Below, piece after piece: positions 1-6,600 of a stretch of 16,655 nucleotides of DNA (within the stretch, counting starts at the first letter, position 1; every line of letters starts with the position of its first letter). The notes beneath the pieces were generated by a model. That model ran no database searches. It was given only the letters and a program-made list of their open reading frames with translations, and was not told where the DNA came from. The stretch is from contig CAYRMO010000061.1 in assembly GCA_964425355.1 (NCBI GenBank), forward strand, positions 1 to 16,655. The letters run 5' to 3'. A program made the position numbers and the translations under genes. The DNA is from Litorimonas sp964425355. GTDB lineage: Bacteria > Pseudomonadota > Alphaproteobacteria > Caulobacterales > Maricaulaceae.

Positions 1-10
1 CTTCCTCATA

Positions 11-47
11 GTCCCTCAGATAACACATAAAACGTGTTATCTGGGAC
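11..47. repeat. 14-bp inverted repeat (hairpin)
   Basis: Bases 17-26 pair perfectly with 34-43 around a 7-nt AT-rich loop. After two unpaired bases (15-16) the stem continues with 11-14 and 44-47. No T-tract follows on either side, so it is not a classic intrinsic terminator. Read leftwards, the sequence begins GGGGCTGTCCCAGATAAC, which has the look of an insertion-sequence end, but no transposase is visible to support this. Confidence 0.6.
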
Positions 48-49
48 AG

Positions 50-84
50 CCCCAATCGATTAAGTATCGATTTTAGGTCCGGGG
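50..84. repeat. Nested inverted repeat AATCGAT/ATCGATT with C4/G4 clamp
   Basis: Bases 54-60 are the reverse complement of 66-72 with a 5-nt loop. Four C residues (50-53) could pair with four G residues (81-84), leaving an 8-nt bulge. It immediately follows the first hairpin, so the two together could form a structured RNA end or a DNA site. Function unknown. Confidence 0.35.
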
Positions 85-463
85 TGAGGATGGTGCGTCC
101 TTTTCCAGAATTCGTTGAGCATGCTCTCTTTATATGCTATTCACTCTAATCGCCGATCGGGACTCTGTCTAGAATTCGGTCCGAGGTATGAGTTTTAGGC
201 GTAGAACGAGGATTGAATTTTCTAATCTAAATCAAATATCTGGAATCTAAAAAACTATGCTTTCTAGAATGAACGGTTAAGTTCGACGTGATGATCTAAT
301 TGGCTTCTTGTATAAAAACTACAATTTAGCCGACTATGGACAAAACCTTGTTGTTTGTCTTCAACAAGAGAACTTAAATTCCGCGGAGCAACAGTTTTTC
401 TTTACAATTATTGAACCTGGCCCCATAACTTTCGGTATAAATTTTATAGCGCGGGGATATACT

Positions 464-2344
464 GTGACGATTGAAATTAAACCCGAGACTATTGAAGATG
501 TAATTAAAGAACTTCGATCAGGTGCGTGGCAAGTTCCAAAATTCCAAAGAGAATTTGTTTGGAGTCAAAGCCAGATATTTGAATTAATAAATTCTATATT
601 TTCGTCGAGGCCAATTGGTATGATTACTTTATGGGCCCAACCCGATGAAAATGAACTCCCTCTAGAACCTATTTCTATTCCTGATGTAAAAGGTAAGCCA
701 AAATATTTCTCTGAAGTAGGTGTTCACCCAAAAAAGTACTATGCAATATTAGATGGTCGACAGAGATGTACTGCATTGGCGATGGTATTTGGAGGTTTGT
801 CTCCAGAATATGGCCTTAAGAAATTTGCAGGAAAATACTTCTTGGACGCAAGCTCTACAGAGGAAGTTAGCCAAGTTATTTTTAAAAAGAAATCTGAAAT
901 TGAAAAAGAAAATCTAAATGCGCCCAGTGCCTGTTACGCAAAAGGACTTTTTCCACTTTTCCCGACAGAAGAAGGAAGTGGCATTCAAGGTCAATTTTTA
1001 AAGTACTTTATGGAAATTAATGATCCTAAGAATTACTCTGGAAATGAGTTACCTGAAGAATCAGAACTTAAACGTCGTCAAACAGTATTAAAGAACGCTT
1101 ATGAAGGTTTAATGAACACCAAACTCGCTGTTACAATAGTTCCAGAGTCTTATTCATTAGATCAAATTTGTGATATATTTGAAACTTTGAATCAAACCGG
1201 AACTAAAGTGTCAACCGTGGATTTGATTCATGCTAAGTTATATCATGAGACTAAACGAGATTTTGACCTTCGAGATTGGATTGACTCGTTAAGCGAAATG
1301 AACGGAACAAATGGCTGGGCAAATAAAGATCGTCGTCCTGAGTTAATTGCGCAGTTCGTTACTGCTTGTTATTTGGCGCTCCCGAAGGGAGAGAAAGAGG
1401 CGCCCAAAAAAGTTGCCGGAAAAAGTGTTGAAATTTCGTCGGTAAAATCTCGAGATTTACTTGCAACCCCTGCATCTCATTGGAGCAATGTAAAATTAAA
1501 TGAGGAAACTTTTGCATCATATTTTGTTGAAATGCAGAAATGTATAATTGATGGCAACTTTAGTATGAGGCATTGTCCTTACCCAATTTCCACGGCGATT
1601 TATGTGGCACTAAGATGGTATTTTAAATTCTCTCGTGAAAGCAAATCTTGGGGTATTGATCAATTAAATTGTCTATTTAGGGCATTTTTTTGGAAAAATG
1701 CTTTATCAGAGCGTTATGCTCAAGGTTTTTTATCTCAGATGGGGTCGGATCTTATTTTTCTGCGTGGATTACTCAGCGAGTATGAAGACTACGACTCCTT
1801 CGCCATATGGGCAAAATACGCAAATGAACGTTTGAATGGTTTTATGAAGATTGAGCCAATAACAGAAGAAGGGTTATTGAAAAAACTTACTGATGTCCAG
1901 CGTGGTGCTTTAAATGCAGCATTTCGATTACCATTAAATATTAGAGTGAAAAAAGACCTTCTAAATGTTGGAATTATAGAGGATGGAATGAAAGAGTTTC
2001 ATCATATTTATCCCAAAAAGTGGTGTAAATCCAATATGGATGGAAAATTAGCTAAGATCCTTTCTACCGATCCTTCTGACCAAAATTATGTTTATTCCGT
2101 TGTCAATTTAACCCTATTATCTAAGGAAAGTAACTTGGCGTGGCGAGATAAGGTTCCCGGTCAAGCTCTCATAGAAAAGAATATTGATTATTCAATCCAA
2201 GAACGAGTTTTTAATTCTGCTTTCATTGATCGTGAAGGGTTTAACATCTTAGTAAAGTCACCCCCAAATCCCGAAAAATTTTGGGCGCGTCGAGCGACTA
2301 AAATGGCCAAATTCTTTGCTGAGTTAGCTAGTGTTAAGGCCTAA
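464..2344 (+). CDS. DUF262 / HNH (GmrSD-like) modification-dependent nuclease
   Basis: Predicted type IV-like restriction protein of about 626 residues. The N-terminal DUF262 (GmrS-type, ParB-like fold) domain shows P25-x-F-Q-R29 followed by W33, and the nucleotide-site signature as DGRQR at 97-101 (family consensus DGQQR). A later DUF262 block reads FETLNQTGT. The C-terminal domain is a DUF1524-like HNH (beta-beta-alpha-metal) nuclease: H513-H514-I-Y-P, then VVNLT (N548) and SNLAW (N557). In the GmrSD, BrxU and SspE families such proteins cut phage DNA carrying modifications, in a nucleotide-regulated way; the target here is unknown. GTG at 464 is chosen because GGGG lies 7 nt upstream and homology starts there; a TTG at 308 would add 52 residues with no domain. 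The gene is AT-rich and overlaps the next gene by 14 bp, suggesting translational coupling. Confidence 0.85.
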   Translation: MTIEIKPETIEDVIKELRSGAWQVPKFQREFVWSQSQIFELINSIFSSRPIGMITLWAQPDENELPLEPISIPDVKGKPKYFSEVGVHPKKYYAILDGRQRCTALAMVFGGLSPEYGLKKFAGKYFLDASSTEEVSQVIFKKKSEIEKENLNAPSACYAKGLFPLFPTEEGSGIQGQFLKYFMEINDPKNYSGNELPEESELKRRQTVLKNAYEGLMNTKLAVTIVPESYSLDQICDIFETLNQTGTKVSTVDLIHAKLYHETKRDFDLRDWIDSLSEMNGTNGWANKDRRPELIAQFVTACYLALPKGEKEAPKKVAGKSVEISSVKSRDLLATPASHWSNVKLNEETFASYFVEMQKCIIDGNFSMRHCPYPISTAIYVALRWYFKFSRESKSWGIDQLNCLFRAFFWKNALSERYAQGFLSQMGSDLIFLRGLLSEYEDYDSFAIWAKYANERLNGFMKIEPITEEGLLKKLTDVQRGALNAAFRLPLNIRVKKDLLNVGIIEDGMKEFHHIYPKKWCKSNMDGKLAKILSTDPSDQNYVYSVVNLTLLSKESNLAWRDKVPGQALIEKNIDYSIQERVFNSAFIDREGFNILVKSPPNPEKFWARRATKMAKFFAELASVKA

Positions 2345-3107
2345 ATCAGAATTAGTAATACGCGCGATCCCTGACGGAGTAGAAACGTCAATTTCTGAAA
2401 TGTTACCAGCATTTACGGACTCAGATAAAAACTCGTTAGAAAATATTGCATCATTGGCTGGGGAACTAAAAGATTTAGGATTAAATTGCGTTCCACCGCT
2501 GACCCAGGGAACATCTTCAGACAAACGCATTCTACGTCCGATACTGGACCAAGAAATTGATCAGAATGAGTTGAGAAAAAAACTTCTTTCGCCCGAGGAT
2601 GACAATATGGAATTGAAATCTTCTTTGTTATTCAATTTTAATCAGGCAAATGCTCAACCAGAGTTGTCCCCTGCGGAACTGAACCACGAAACACAAGTCC
2701 ATGGAGTTTTAAAAACAATTTGTGCATTTGCAAATTCGGATGGTGGCGAGCTTTATGTCGGTGTGGAGGACTCTGGTGCAATTATAGGCTTACAATTCGA
2801 TTTCGGATGTATTGGAGGAATAGAAGATTGTGATACTTGGCTAACTTTCTTGAAGAGTATAATTAAGACGAATTTTTATTCAGGGTCATCGATACTTATT
2901 TATATCGATTTTAAAATACTAGAAATTGACGATGAACAAATTTGTAAAATAAAAGTCGTAAGTACCGTGGATACACAATTTATCAGGGAACGACGCAAAT
3001 CAACGAGATATAAATGTTATTTCCGATCTTCAAATGGAACCGAGGAAATTCCTATTCAGGACCTTCCCAGTTTCATTGAATCCCGACATAGTTCAGTAAA
3101 ATTCTAA
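2331..3107 (+). CDS. AlbA_2 (Schlafen-type) domain protein
   Basis: About 258 residues. Residues 1-80 match nothing I recognise. Residues about 85-250 form an AlbA_2 (Schlafen AlbA_2, PF04326-type) domain: M93-ELKSS, then the helix and strand signature ICAFANSDGGELYVGVED (130-147) and a basic, aromatic C-terminal strand (CYFRSSNG, 229-236). E89, E94 and D147 match in spacing and context the E-x4-E...D carboxylate triad of Schlafen tRNA/rRNA nucleases (family knowledge), so an RNase effector is possible; many bacterial relatives are merely annotated as DNA-binding or ATP-binding regulators. The GTG start at 2331 overlaps the upstream DUF262 stop by 14 bp, but its ribosome site is weak; ATG at 2400 is an alternative that keeps the whole domain. 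The overlap suggests the two proteins act together. Confidence 0.78.
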   Translation: MLRPKSELVIRAIPDGVETSISEMLPAFTDSDKNSLENIASLAGELKDLGLNCVPPLTQGTSSDKRILRPILDQEIDQNELRKKLLSPEDDNMELKSSLLFNFNQANAQPELSPAELNHETQVHGVLKTICAFANSDGGELYVGVEDSGAIIGLQFDFGCIGGIEDCDTWLTFLKSIIKTNFYSGSSILIYIDFKILEIDDEQICKIKVVSTVDTQFIRERRKSTRYKCYFRSSNGTEEIPIQDLPSFIESRHSSVKF

Positions 3108-3125
3108 TTAAGACATTCCTAATAA

Positions 3126-3440
3126 TTATACGCCTGAAAGCGGGAACAAAATCACGCGATAATTTTGATAAATAGGATCTTCGGGAAACCCATAGGAACA
3201 AATACTAATTTGTTTGTTCCCTTTTAAAAATATGCAACCGAGTTTATGCCAGCAACGTAACTTTTTTACGATTTCGATTGTCGTATGTTCTCTATATTTA
3301 CAATATCCATTTAGATTTCGAATATACTTTGCAGAGTAAATATTGTTGCAACCGTTTTCGTGGATACGTTTTGCAAGTTCTTCCATCGTTATTGGTTTTC
3401 CGCGTAATTGTTGCAGAATAGTCATCAAGTCCTTTTTCAT
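3126..3440 (-). CDS. Small unknown protein, possible regulator
   Basis: 104 residues, rich in Lys/Arg, with no family I recognise. Residues about 16-30 (ITMEELAKRIHE) could be the first helices of a winged-helix or HTH fold, followed by a basic, Cys- and aromatic-rich middle (YCKYREHTT, LRCWHKLGC); this is only a suggestion. Support that the gene is real: ATG at 3440 has AGGA at 3449-3452 (8-nt spacing), a TTGACA-17-TATATT promoter at 3484-3512, and an AT-rich composition like its neighbours. It is convergent with the DUF262/AlbA_2 pair, with only an 18-bp gap between the stop codons. It could be a regulator, an antitoxin-like partner or cargo of the same block. Confidence 0.6.
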   Translation of the reverse strand: MKKDLMTILQQLRGKPITMEELAKRIHENGCNNIYSAKYIRNLNGYCKYREHTTIEIVKKLRCWHKLGCIFLKGNKQISICSYGFPEDPIYQNYRVILFPLSGV

Positions 3441-3456
3441 GGTTACATTCCTTTCG

Positions 3457-3477
3457 TAAATATCATTTTCATATTTA
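3457..3477. promoter_or_regulatory. Inverted repeat at predicted transcription start (operator candidate)
   Basis: TAAATAT (3457-3463) and ATATTTA (3471-3477) are perfect 7-bp inverted repeats with a 7-bp spacer. They lie just downstream of the -10 element of the 104-residue gene, where a repressor would block transcription. Autoregulation is an inference from position only. Confidence 0.4.
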
Positions 3478-3483
3478 TGCTAC

Positions 3484-3512
3484 AATATAACAATTTAAGG
3501 TTGATATGTCAA
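3484..3512 (-). promoter_or_regulatory. Near-consensus promoter of the 104-residue gene
   Basis: On the minus strand TTGACA (3507-3512) is followed after exactly 17 bp by TATATT (3484-3489), with TGT directly upstream as an extended -10. The predicted transcription start is near 3476, giving a leader of about 35 nt that contains the ribosome-binding site. Confidence 0.75.
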
Positions 3513-3635
3513 GCAAATTCAAATTTACCAACATTTCCGAGAGGTCCATCTTCAGTTGGGTTGTGAAGTCAAAATAGTAGCTAGTTTCTAAAAACCACCC
3601 TAGAATTCCCTCCCAAATTCCTATTCTAAACCCTC

Positions 3636-4085
3636 ATGGACATCCAATTACACCAAGCCCCATTTGATCCAGCTTTCATACACCAATTTGTCGACCTTAG
3701 TGAAACAGCTTTTGGGACTGACGCATCCCAAAGCTGGACTAACGGCTTAAACTGGCGCCTCGAAAACATGCCCGACGTCACCGTCTTCATCTTGTTCGAC
3801 GAAGACCGCCTGATCGGCTATAAAGCTGGCTATGCTACCTCCTATGACCGTTATTATAGCTGGCTCGGGGCAGTTGATCCCGAGTTCCAGAGGCAAGGCA
3901 TCGCACGTCGCTTAATGCAAGCCCAACATGACTGGCTTACCGCTTCTCGTTTCACCTTACTCGAAACCCAAGTCGCAAAGGTCAACAACGCCATGCTCGA
4001 CCTAAACCTCTCTAGTGGGTTTCAAATCTCGGGAGAGTTTTCCAAAAAGGGTGAGCCTTATTTTGTTTTGGAAAAGCGTTTTTGA
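3636..4085 (+). CDS. GNAT family N-acetyltransferase
   Basis: 149 residues, close to the usual length of a single-domain GNAT enzyme that moves an acetyl group from acetyl-CoA to an amine; the substrate cannot be told. The acetyl-CoA pyrophosphate-binding motif is clear: V80-D-P-E-F-Q85-R-Q-G88-I-A90-R-R (Q-x-x-G-x-A). It is preceded by strand VFILFDEDRLIGYKAGY (about 50-66) and followed by the VNNAMLDLNLSSGF stretch (about 115-128), the usual acceptor-site helix in this fold. No Shine-Dalgarno sequence precedes ATG 3636, but TATTCT (3622-3627) ends 8 nt upstream, compatible with leaderless translation; no convincing -35 was found. It is the first gene after the AT-rich block and has more typical codon use. 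Confidence 0.9.
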   Translation: MDIQLHQAPFDPAFIHQFVDLSETAFGTDASQSWTNGLNWRLENMPDVTVFILFDEDRLIGYKAGYATSYDRYYSWLGAVDPEFQRQGIARRLMQAQHDWLTASRFTLLETQVAKVNNAMLDLNLSSGFQISGEFSKKGEPYFVLEKRF

Positions 4086-4125
4086 AACTAATTTTCCTCA
4101 ACACCCCTAACTCACTTTATGAAAT

Positions 4126-4154
4126 TTGCTTAAAACCATATATTCCCTTATCCT
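4126..4154 (+). promoter_or_regulatory. Promoter of the TIMP-like gene, leaderless layout
   Basis: TTGCTT (4126-4131), a 17-bp spacer and TATCCT (4149-4154) stand only 6 nt before the ATG at 4161. Transcription would start at or next to the start codon, and no Shine-Dalgarno sequence is present, so a leaderless mRNA is likely. Confidence 0.55.
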
Positions 4155-4160
4155 CAAACC

Positions 4161-4748
4161 ATGATCAGAGCCTTTATTATCGGAATTTTTCTTAGCTTGC
4201 TCTCTGCCACTTCCGCCTTTGCTTGTTCTTGCGGGTGTCGCTTTGATTTTCACGTGAGTGATTATGTAAATGGAGCCAAAATATTCTGGGGTGTGCCGAT
4301 TGAAAGTCGGTATAAGGTTTCAAAGCACCCAGATGGCTGGCGTGACGAGGTCGTCACCACGCGTGTTCAGGTCCTCGAGGGTTATGAGCGGATATTAAAA
4401 GACACCGAAATTACGGTATATTCTTCTCCCGACGATGGGGCGTCTTGCGGGATACAACTTAATATGGGCGTACCTCAACTCATTATTGCGGGGAGCAATA
4501 ATGGAATCGGTTCATGTACTTGTGCACCGCCGGAAGCCTATCTTCTTGATTACCTCATCGAAGGCAAAGATAGATATCTACCCGACTTAAATGACTGTTG
4601 GGATAGTGATAATGAAGCCCGACGTTTCAAACCAACAGAAAAATGCAAAGTCTGGGCGGACGCGCCGGAGCCTTTTTCAGGCCTTGGTCCAGAAGAAAGA
4701 CGTATTTATAAAATCTTTAGATCCGAAGATTTTTACGTGCAGGATTAG
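4161..4748 (+). CDS. Secreted TIMP/netrin-like cysteine-rich protein
   Basis: 195 residues. A signal peptide (1-21: basic start, hydrophobic core, A-F-A) would be cut to leave C22-S-C24-G-C26 at the mature N-terminus. This resembles the Cys-x-Cys start of TIMP/netrin-like (OB-fold) domains, in which the N-terminal Cys of animal TIMPs chelates the zinc of a metalloprotease (family knowledge). Other family-like parts are VTTRVQVLEGYERIL (strand), the SSPDDGASCGI block, and LIIAG followed by a Cys pair (SCTC). There are eight cysteines, enough for four disulfides in the periplasm. The -3 residue is not Leu-like, so a lipoprotein is less likely. The next genes encode a repressor and an M56 zinc protease, so an inhibitor or partner role is tempting but unproven. 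Confidence 0.7.
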   Translation: MIRAFIIGIFLSLLSATSAFACSCGCRFDFHVSDYVNGAKIFWGVPIESRYKVSKHPDGWRDEVVTTRVQVLEGYERILKDTEITVYSSPDDGASCGIQLNMGVPQLIIAGSNNGIGSCTCAPPEAYLLDYLIEGKDRYLPDLNDCWDSDNEARRFKPTEKCKVWADAPEPFSGLGPEERRIYKIFRSEDFYVQD

Positions 4749-4776
4749 GCCTTATTTCGCAAATATCAGATTAGGT

Positions 4777-4805
4777 TTGACACATGTTACATATGTAACA
4801 TACAT
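4777..4805 (+). promoter_or_regulatory. Promoter of the BlaI-like repressor gene
   Basis: TTGACA (4777-4782), a 17-bp spacer and ATACAT (4800-4805) stand 8 nt before ATG 4814. The -10 is imperfect, but the -35 is consensus. The predicted transcription start coincides with the start codon and no Shine-Dalgarno sequence is seen, so the transcript is probably leaderless. Confidence 0.55.
4784..4801. promoter_or_regulatory. 18-bp palindromic operator for the BlaI/CopY-type repressor
   Basis: ATGTTACATATGTAACAT is a perfect 18-bp palindrome. Its core TACA-N2-TGTA matches the known operator core of BlaI/MecI/CopY-family repressors. It fills the spacer between the -35 and -10 elements, so a bound dimer would exclude RNA polymerase: autorepression is the expected mode. 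Extra ATGT half-sites follow at 4804-4807 and 4814-4817. Confidence 0.8.
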
Positions 4806-4813
4806 GTCTACCC

Positions 4814-5185
4814 ATGTCACAACCAAGCAAAACCGAACTTATAATTCTCAAAGCTTTATGGGCGAAATCGCCATTATCTGCGCGTGAGATACAAGATGAA
4901 ATAGAGCCATTTTTAGCGTGGTCCTTTTCTACAACCCGGACGACGCTCTCCCGTATGGTTGATAAATCTCTTCTTGAGCTTGGCCGTCAACACGGTGTGC
5001 GCGTCTATAGCCCTGCCGAGAGCAAAGCCCGCACATTGTCCGGCGTTATGCGGGAGTTTTTTGATACGGTCTTGGAGATTAAGGGGCCGCTTCCCACAGC
5101 CGCCTTTCATGACAGCGGAATGTTGTCCGAAGAAGAATGGGCTGAATTAGAATCCTATCTCAATGAAGAGCGCGACGATGATTAA
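4814..5185 (+). CDS. BlaI/MecI/CopY family transcriptional repressor
   Basis: 123 residues, the family length. The N-terminal winged helix-turn-helix is recognisable: LIILKALWAKSPLSAREI, then WSFSTTRTTLSRMVDKSLL (recognition helix) and a wing ending GVRVYSPA. The C-terminal third (ARTLSGVMREFF and the acidic EEEWAELES) is the dimerisation and cleavage region. In characterised systems the partner M56 protease triggers proteolysis of the repressor; the cleavage site cannot be placed here. The gene follows its own palindromic operator and overlaps the M56 gene, so both are presumably one autoregulated operon. No beta-lactamase gene is in the window. Confidence 0.92.
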   Translation: MSQPSKTELIILKALWAKSPLSAREIQDEIEPFLAWSFSTTRTTLSRMVDKSLLELGRQHGVRVYSPAESKARTLSGVMREFFDTVLEIKGPLPTAAFHDSGMLSEEEWAELESYLNEERDDD

Positions 5186-6467
5186 GGCGCTCATTCTCAC
5201 TCATCTCTGGAGTTTGTTTATCGCATCGGGCGCTTGGGCGTTACAGCGTGATGGAAAGCAGCGATTAGGTACATATTTTCCAACACCAAAAACCTGGCTT
5301 GGCCTGATAGGGCTTTGCTTTCTTCCTGGTGCCATCTCCTTGCTTCCCGTGACAATGCCGATGAGATTACCCGCAATCGAAATATTTGATGTCGTCGCCC
5401 CGCCATCAGGCGTTGAGCCAAGTGATAAGGCTTGGTCAATCAACTATCTGGCGCTTTACTTTGTTTTGGGCTTCCTGCTGGCATCTCGCACCCTCTTCCG
5501 ATGGGCGCGCCTACAGTTTATTTCCGTAAACCCCACAGGTGAGCCGGATGTTTTCACAACGTCTTCAAACCTCCCACCAATGACACGGTTTTGGCCGCGC
5601 AGGGCGGTTATTATACCCGAGGGGTTACAGAACCAAGCCGCATTGATCCGGCATGAACGCGCCCATTTGCGACATCATGATGCGGAAATTACGCTTTGCC
5701 TCTTGATCGTGCGGGACTTGCTTTTGCGTAATATTGGGCTGTCTTACCTTGTGCGCCAATGGCGGCTCGCAATCGAAGTACGTGCCGATCATGCGGCAAC
5801 CGAAATGCTCTCTATTTCTGAACGAAAAGACTATGCAGCCCTCTTGCTGAATGGTCTGCGGTCTGTTGGGGATCATGCGGGCGGACGGACACTGCCATGT
5901 CCAACCGCCCATCTCACCTCAACTCGCCTAAGGAGCGTTAAAATGAGACTAACTGAAATTATGGACAATAAATCAAAACCCCGCAAGCGCCGTTGGAGCG
6001 GGGCAATGCTCGTCGGCGCTATTGGTGCGGGTACGCTCGGTATTTTGAGTGCCCCTGCGATAGCCGATGAGACTAAAATGAATTTCACAATCCCTCATTC
6101 AGAAATTACTTATGTGGTCCGTGTACCGCCTAAGATGCCAGAAAGTTGCCCGGGTTTGGATGCAACTGACATTAAGATTGTTGGCAAAAACATGTGGGTT
6201 GACGATGGCCCGAAGCTCCAACACGTCATGACTGTCGGAAAGGTTATCTTGAGATATGATGCGCGTGCGGATGGTGGCCTTGAGAATATCCGCGTTGTTA
6301 AATCAAACCACCCTTGCTTCGAACCAAATGCGAAAGAGGCCGTCGCGCAATGGATAGCTAAACCTCAAGACAAAGCCGTGAAGAATATCGAGGTCATGAT
6401 AAACTTCATGGTGATCGGCGAAACCCATGAAGAGCTTGAGCCGACGTTGAACCGTCTTCTTAAATAA
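5178..6467 (+). CDS. M56 family (BlaR1-like) membrane metalloprotease with TonB-C-like domain
   Basis: About 429 residues from ATG 5178, whose start overlaps the repressor's last codons and has GAAGAG upstream; ATG 5163 would add five residues. Hydrophobic segments at about 1-22, 38-58 and 86-106 precede the zinc site H159-E-R-A-H163 (HExxH) with E200 in EVRADHAA as likely third ligand. A further membrane segment (about 275-296) leads to a periplasmic tail. That tail contains a TonB C-terminal-like domain (about 345-420: VGKVILRYDARADGG, a conserved-type Cys, then AKEAVAQW) instead of the penicillin-binding domain of BlaR1. Expected role: sense an envelope signal and relieve repression by the upstream repressor, possibly by its cleavage. 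The ligand is unknown. Confidence 0.88.
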   Translation: MIKALILTHLWSLFIASGAWALQRDGKQRLGTYFPTPKTWLGLIGLCFLPGAISLLPVTMPMRLPAIEIFDVVAPPSGVEPSDKAWSINYLALYFVLGFLLASRTLFRWARLQFISVNPTGEPDVFTTSSNLPPMTRFWPRRAVIIPEGLQNQAALIRHERAHLRHHDAEITLCLLIVRDLLLRNIGLSYLVRQWRLAIEVRADHAATEMLSISERKDYAALLLNGLRSVGDHAGGRTLPCPTAHLTSTRLRSVKMRLTEIMDNKSKPRKRRWSGAMLVGAIGAGTLGILSAPAIADETKMNFTIPHSEITYVVRVPPKMPESCPGLDATDIKIVGKNMWVDDGPKLQHVMTVGKVILRYDARADGGLENIRVVKSNHPCFEPNAKEAVAQWIAKPQDKAVKNIEVMINFMVIGETHEELEPTLNRLLK

Positions 6468-6499
6468 CTCAAAAATTTCGTTCGCGACCCAAATAAAAC

Positions 6500-6516
6500 T
6501 TACGCCGGCCGCGTAA
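6500..6516 (-). terminator. Possible intrinsic terminator (minus-strand reading)
   Basis: TTACGC (6500-6505) and GCGTAA (6511-6516) form a 6-bp stem with a 5-nt GC-rich loop. On the minus strand it is followed by a T-rich tail (GTTTTATTT). It would serve minus-strand transcripts from the lipoprotein gene at 6717-7292, though it lies about 200 bp past that stop. The stem is short, so confidence is limited. Confidence 0.35.
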
Positions 6517-6600
6517 AAAAAACACGCAACAATGATCATGACACGGAGCGTTATGTGTGGGTAGATGTAAAGCCTACCCAACACTTTCTTAAAGGGGTCT

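Larger units (their letters stand above)
1..307. other. Non-coding leader region with inverted repeats
   Basis: No convincing coding sequence is seen on either strand in this stretch. It holds a long inverted repeat (11-47), a second smaller one (54-72) enclosed by a possible C4/G4 clamp (50-53 with 81-84), the octamer TCTAGAAT twice (168-175, 263-270) and the octamer AATCTAAA twice, 20 bp apart (224-231, 244-251). No tRNA could be folded by eye. The promoter of the DUF262 gene is presumably here; TTGAAT at 213-218 followed 17-18 bp later by ATATCT/TATCTG is a weak candidate only. The left-hand hairpin could be the end of an element or transcription unit lying outside the window. Confidence 0.5.

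Noticed and set aside
308..463. TTG-initiated extension of the DUF262 protein by 52 residues
   Set aside because: No ribosome site, no domain match, and GTG 464 has GGGG 7 nt upstream exactly where family homology starts.
2324..2530. 68-codon minus-strand frame over the DUF262/AlbA_2 junction
   Set aside because: Antisense shadow with no ribosome site or recognisable content.
169..3608. 9-bp direct repeat CTAGAATTC (169-177 and 3600-3608) as target-site duplication of the AT-rich block
   Set aside because: A 9-mer shared between two AT-rich intergenic stretches is expected by chance at an appreciable rate, and no integrase is present.
4591..4887. 98-codon plus-strand frame bridging the TIMP-like and repressor genes
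   Set aside because: It overlaps both well-supported genes and the operator in another frame and shows no domain.
4814..6467. Beta-lactam resistance operon
   Set aside because: The repressor/M56 pair is present, but there is no beta-lactamase or PBP gene, and the M56 tail is TonB-C-like rather than penicillin-binding.
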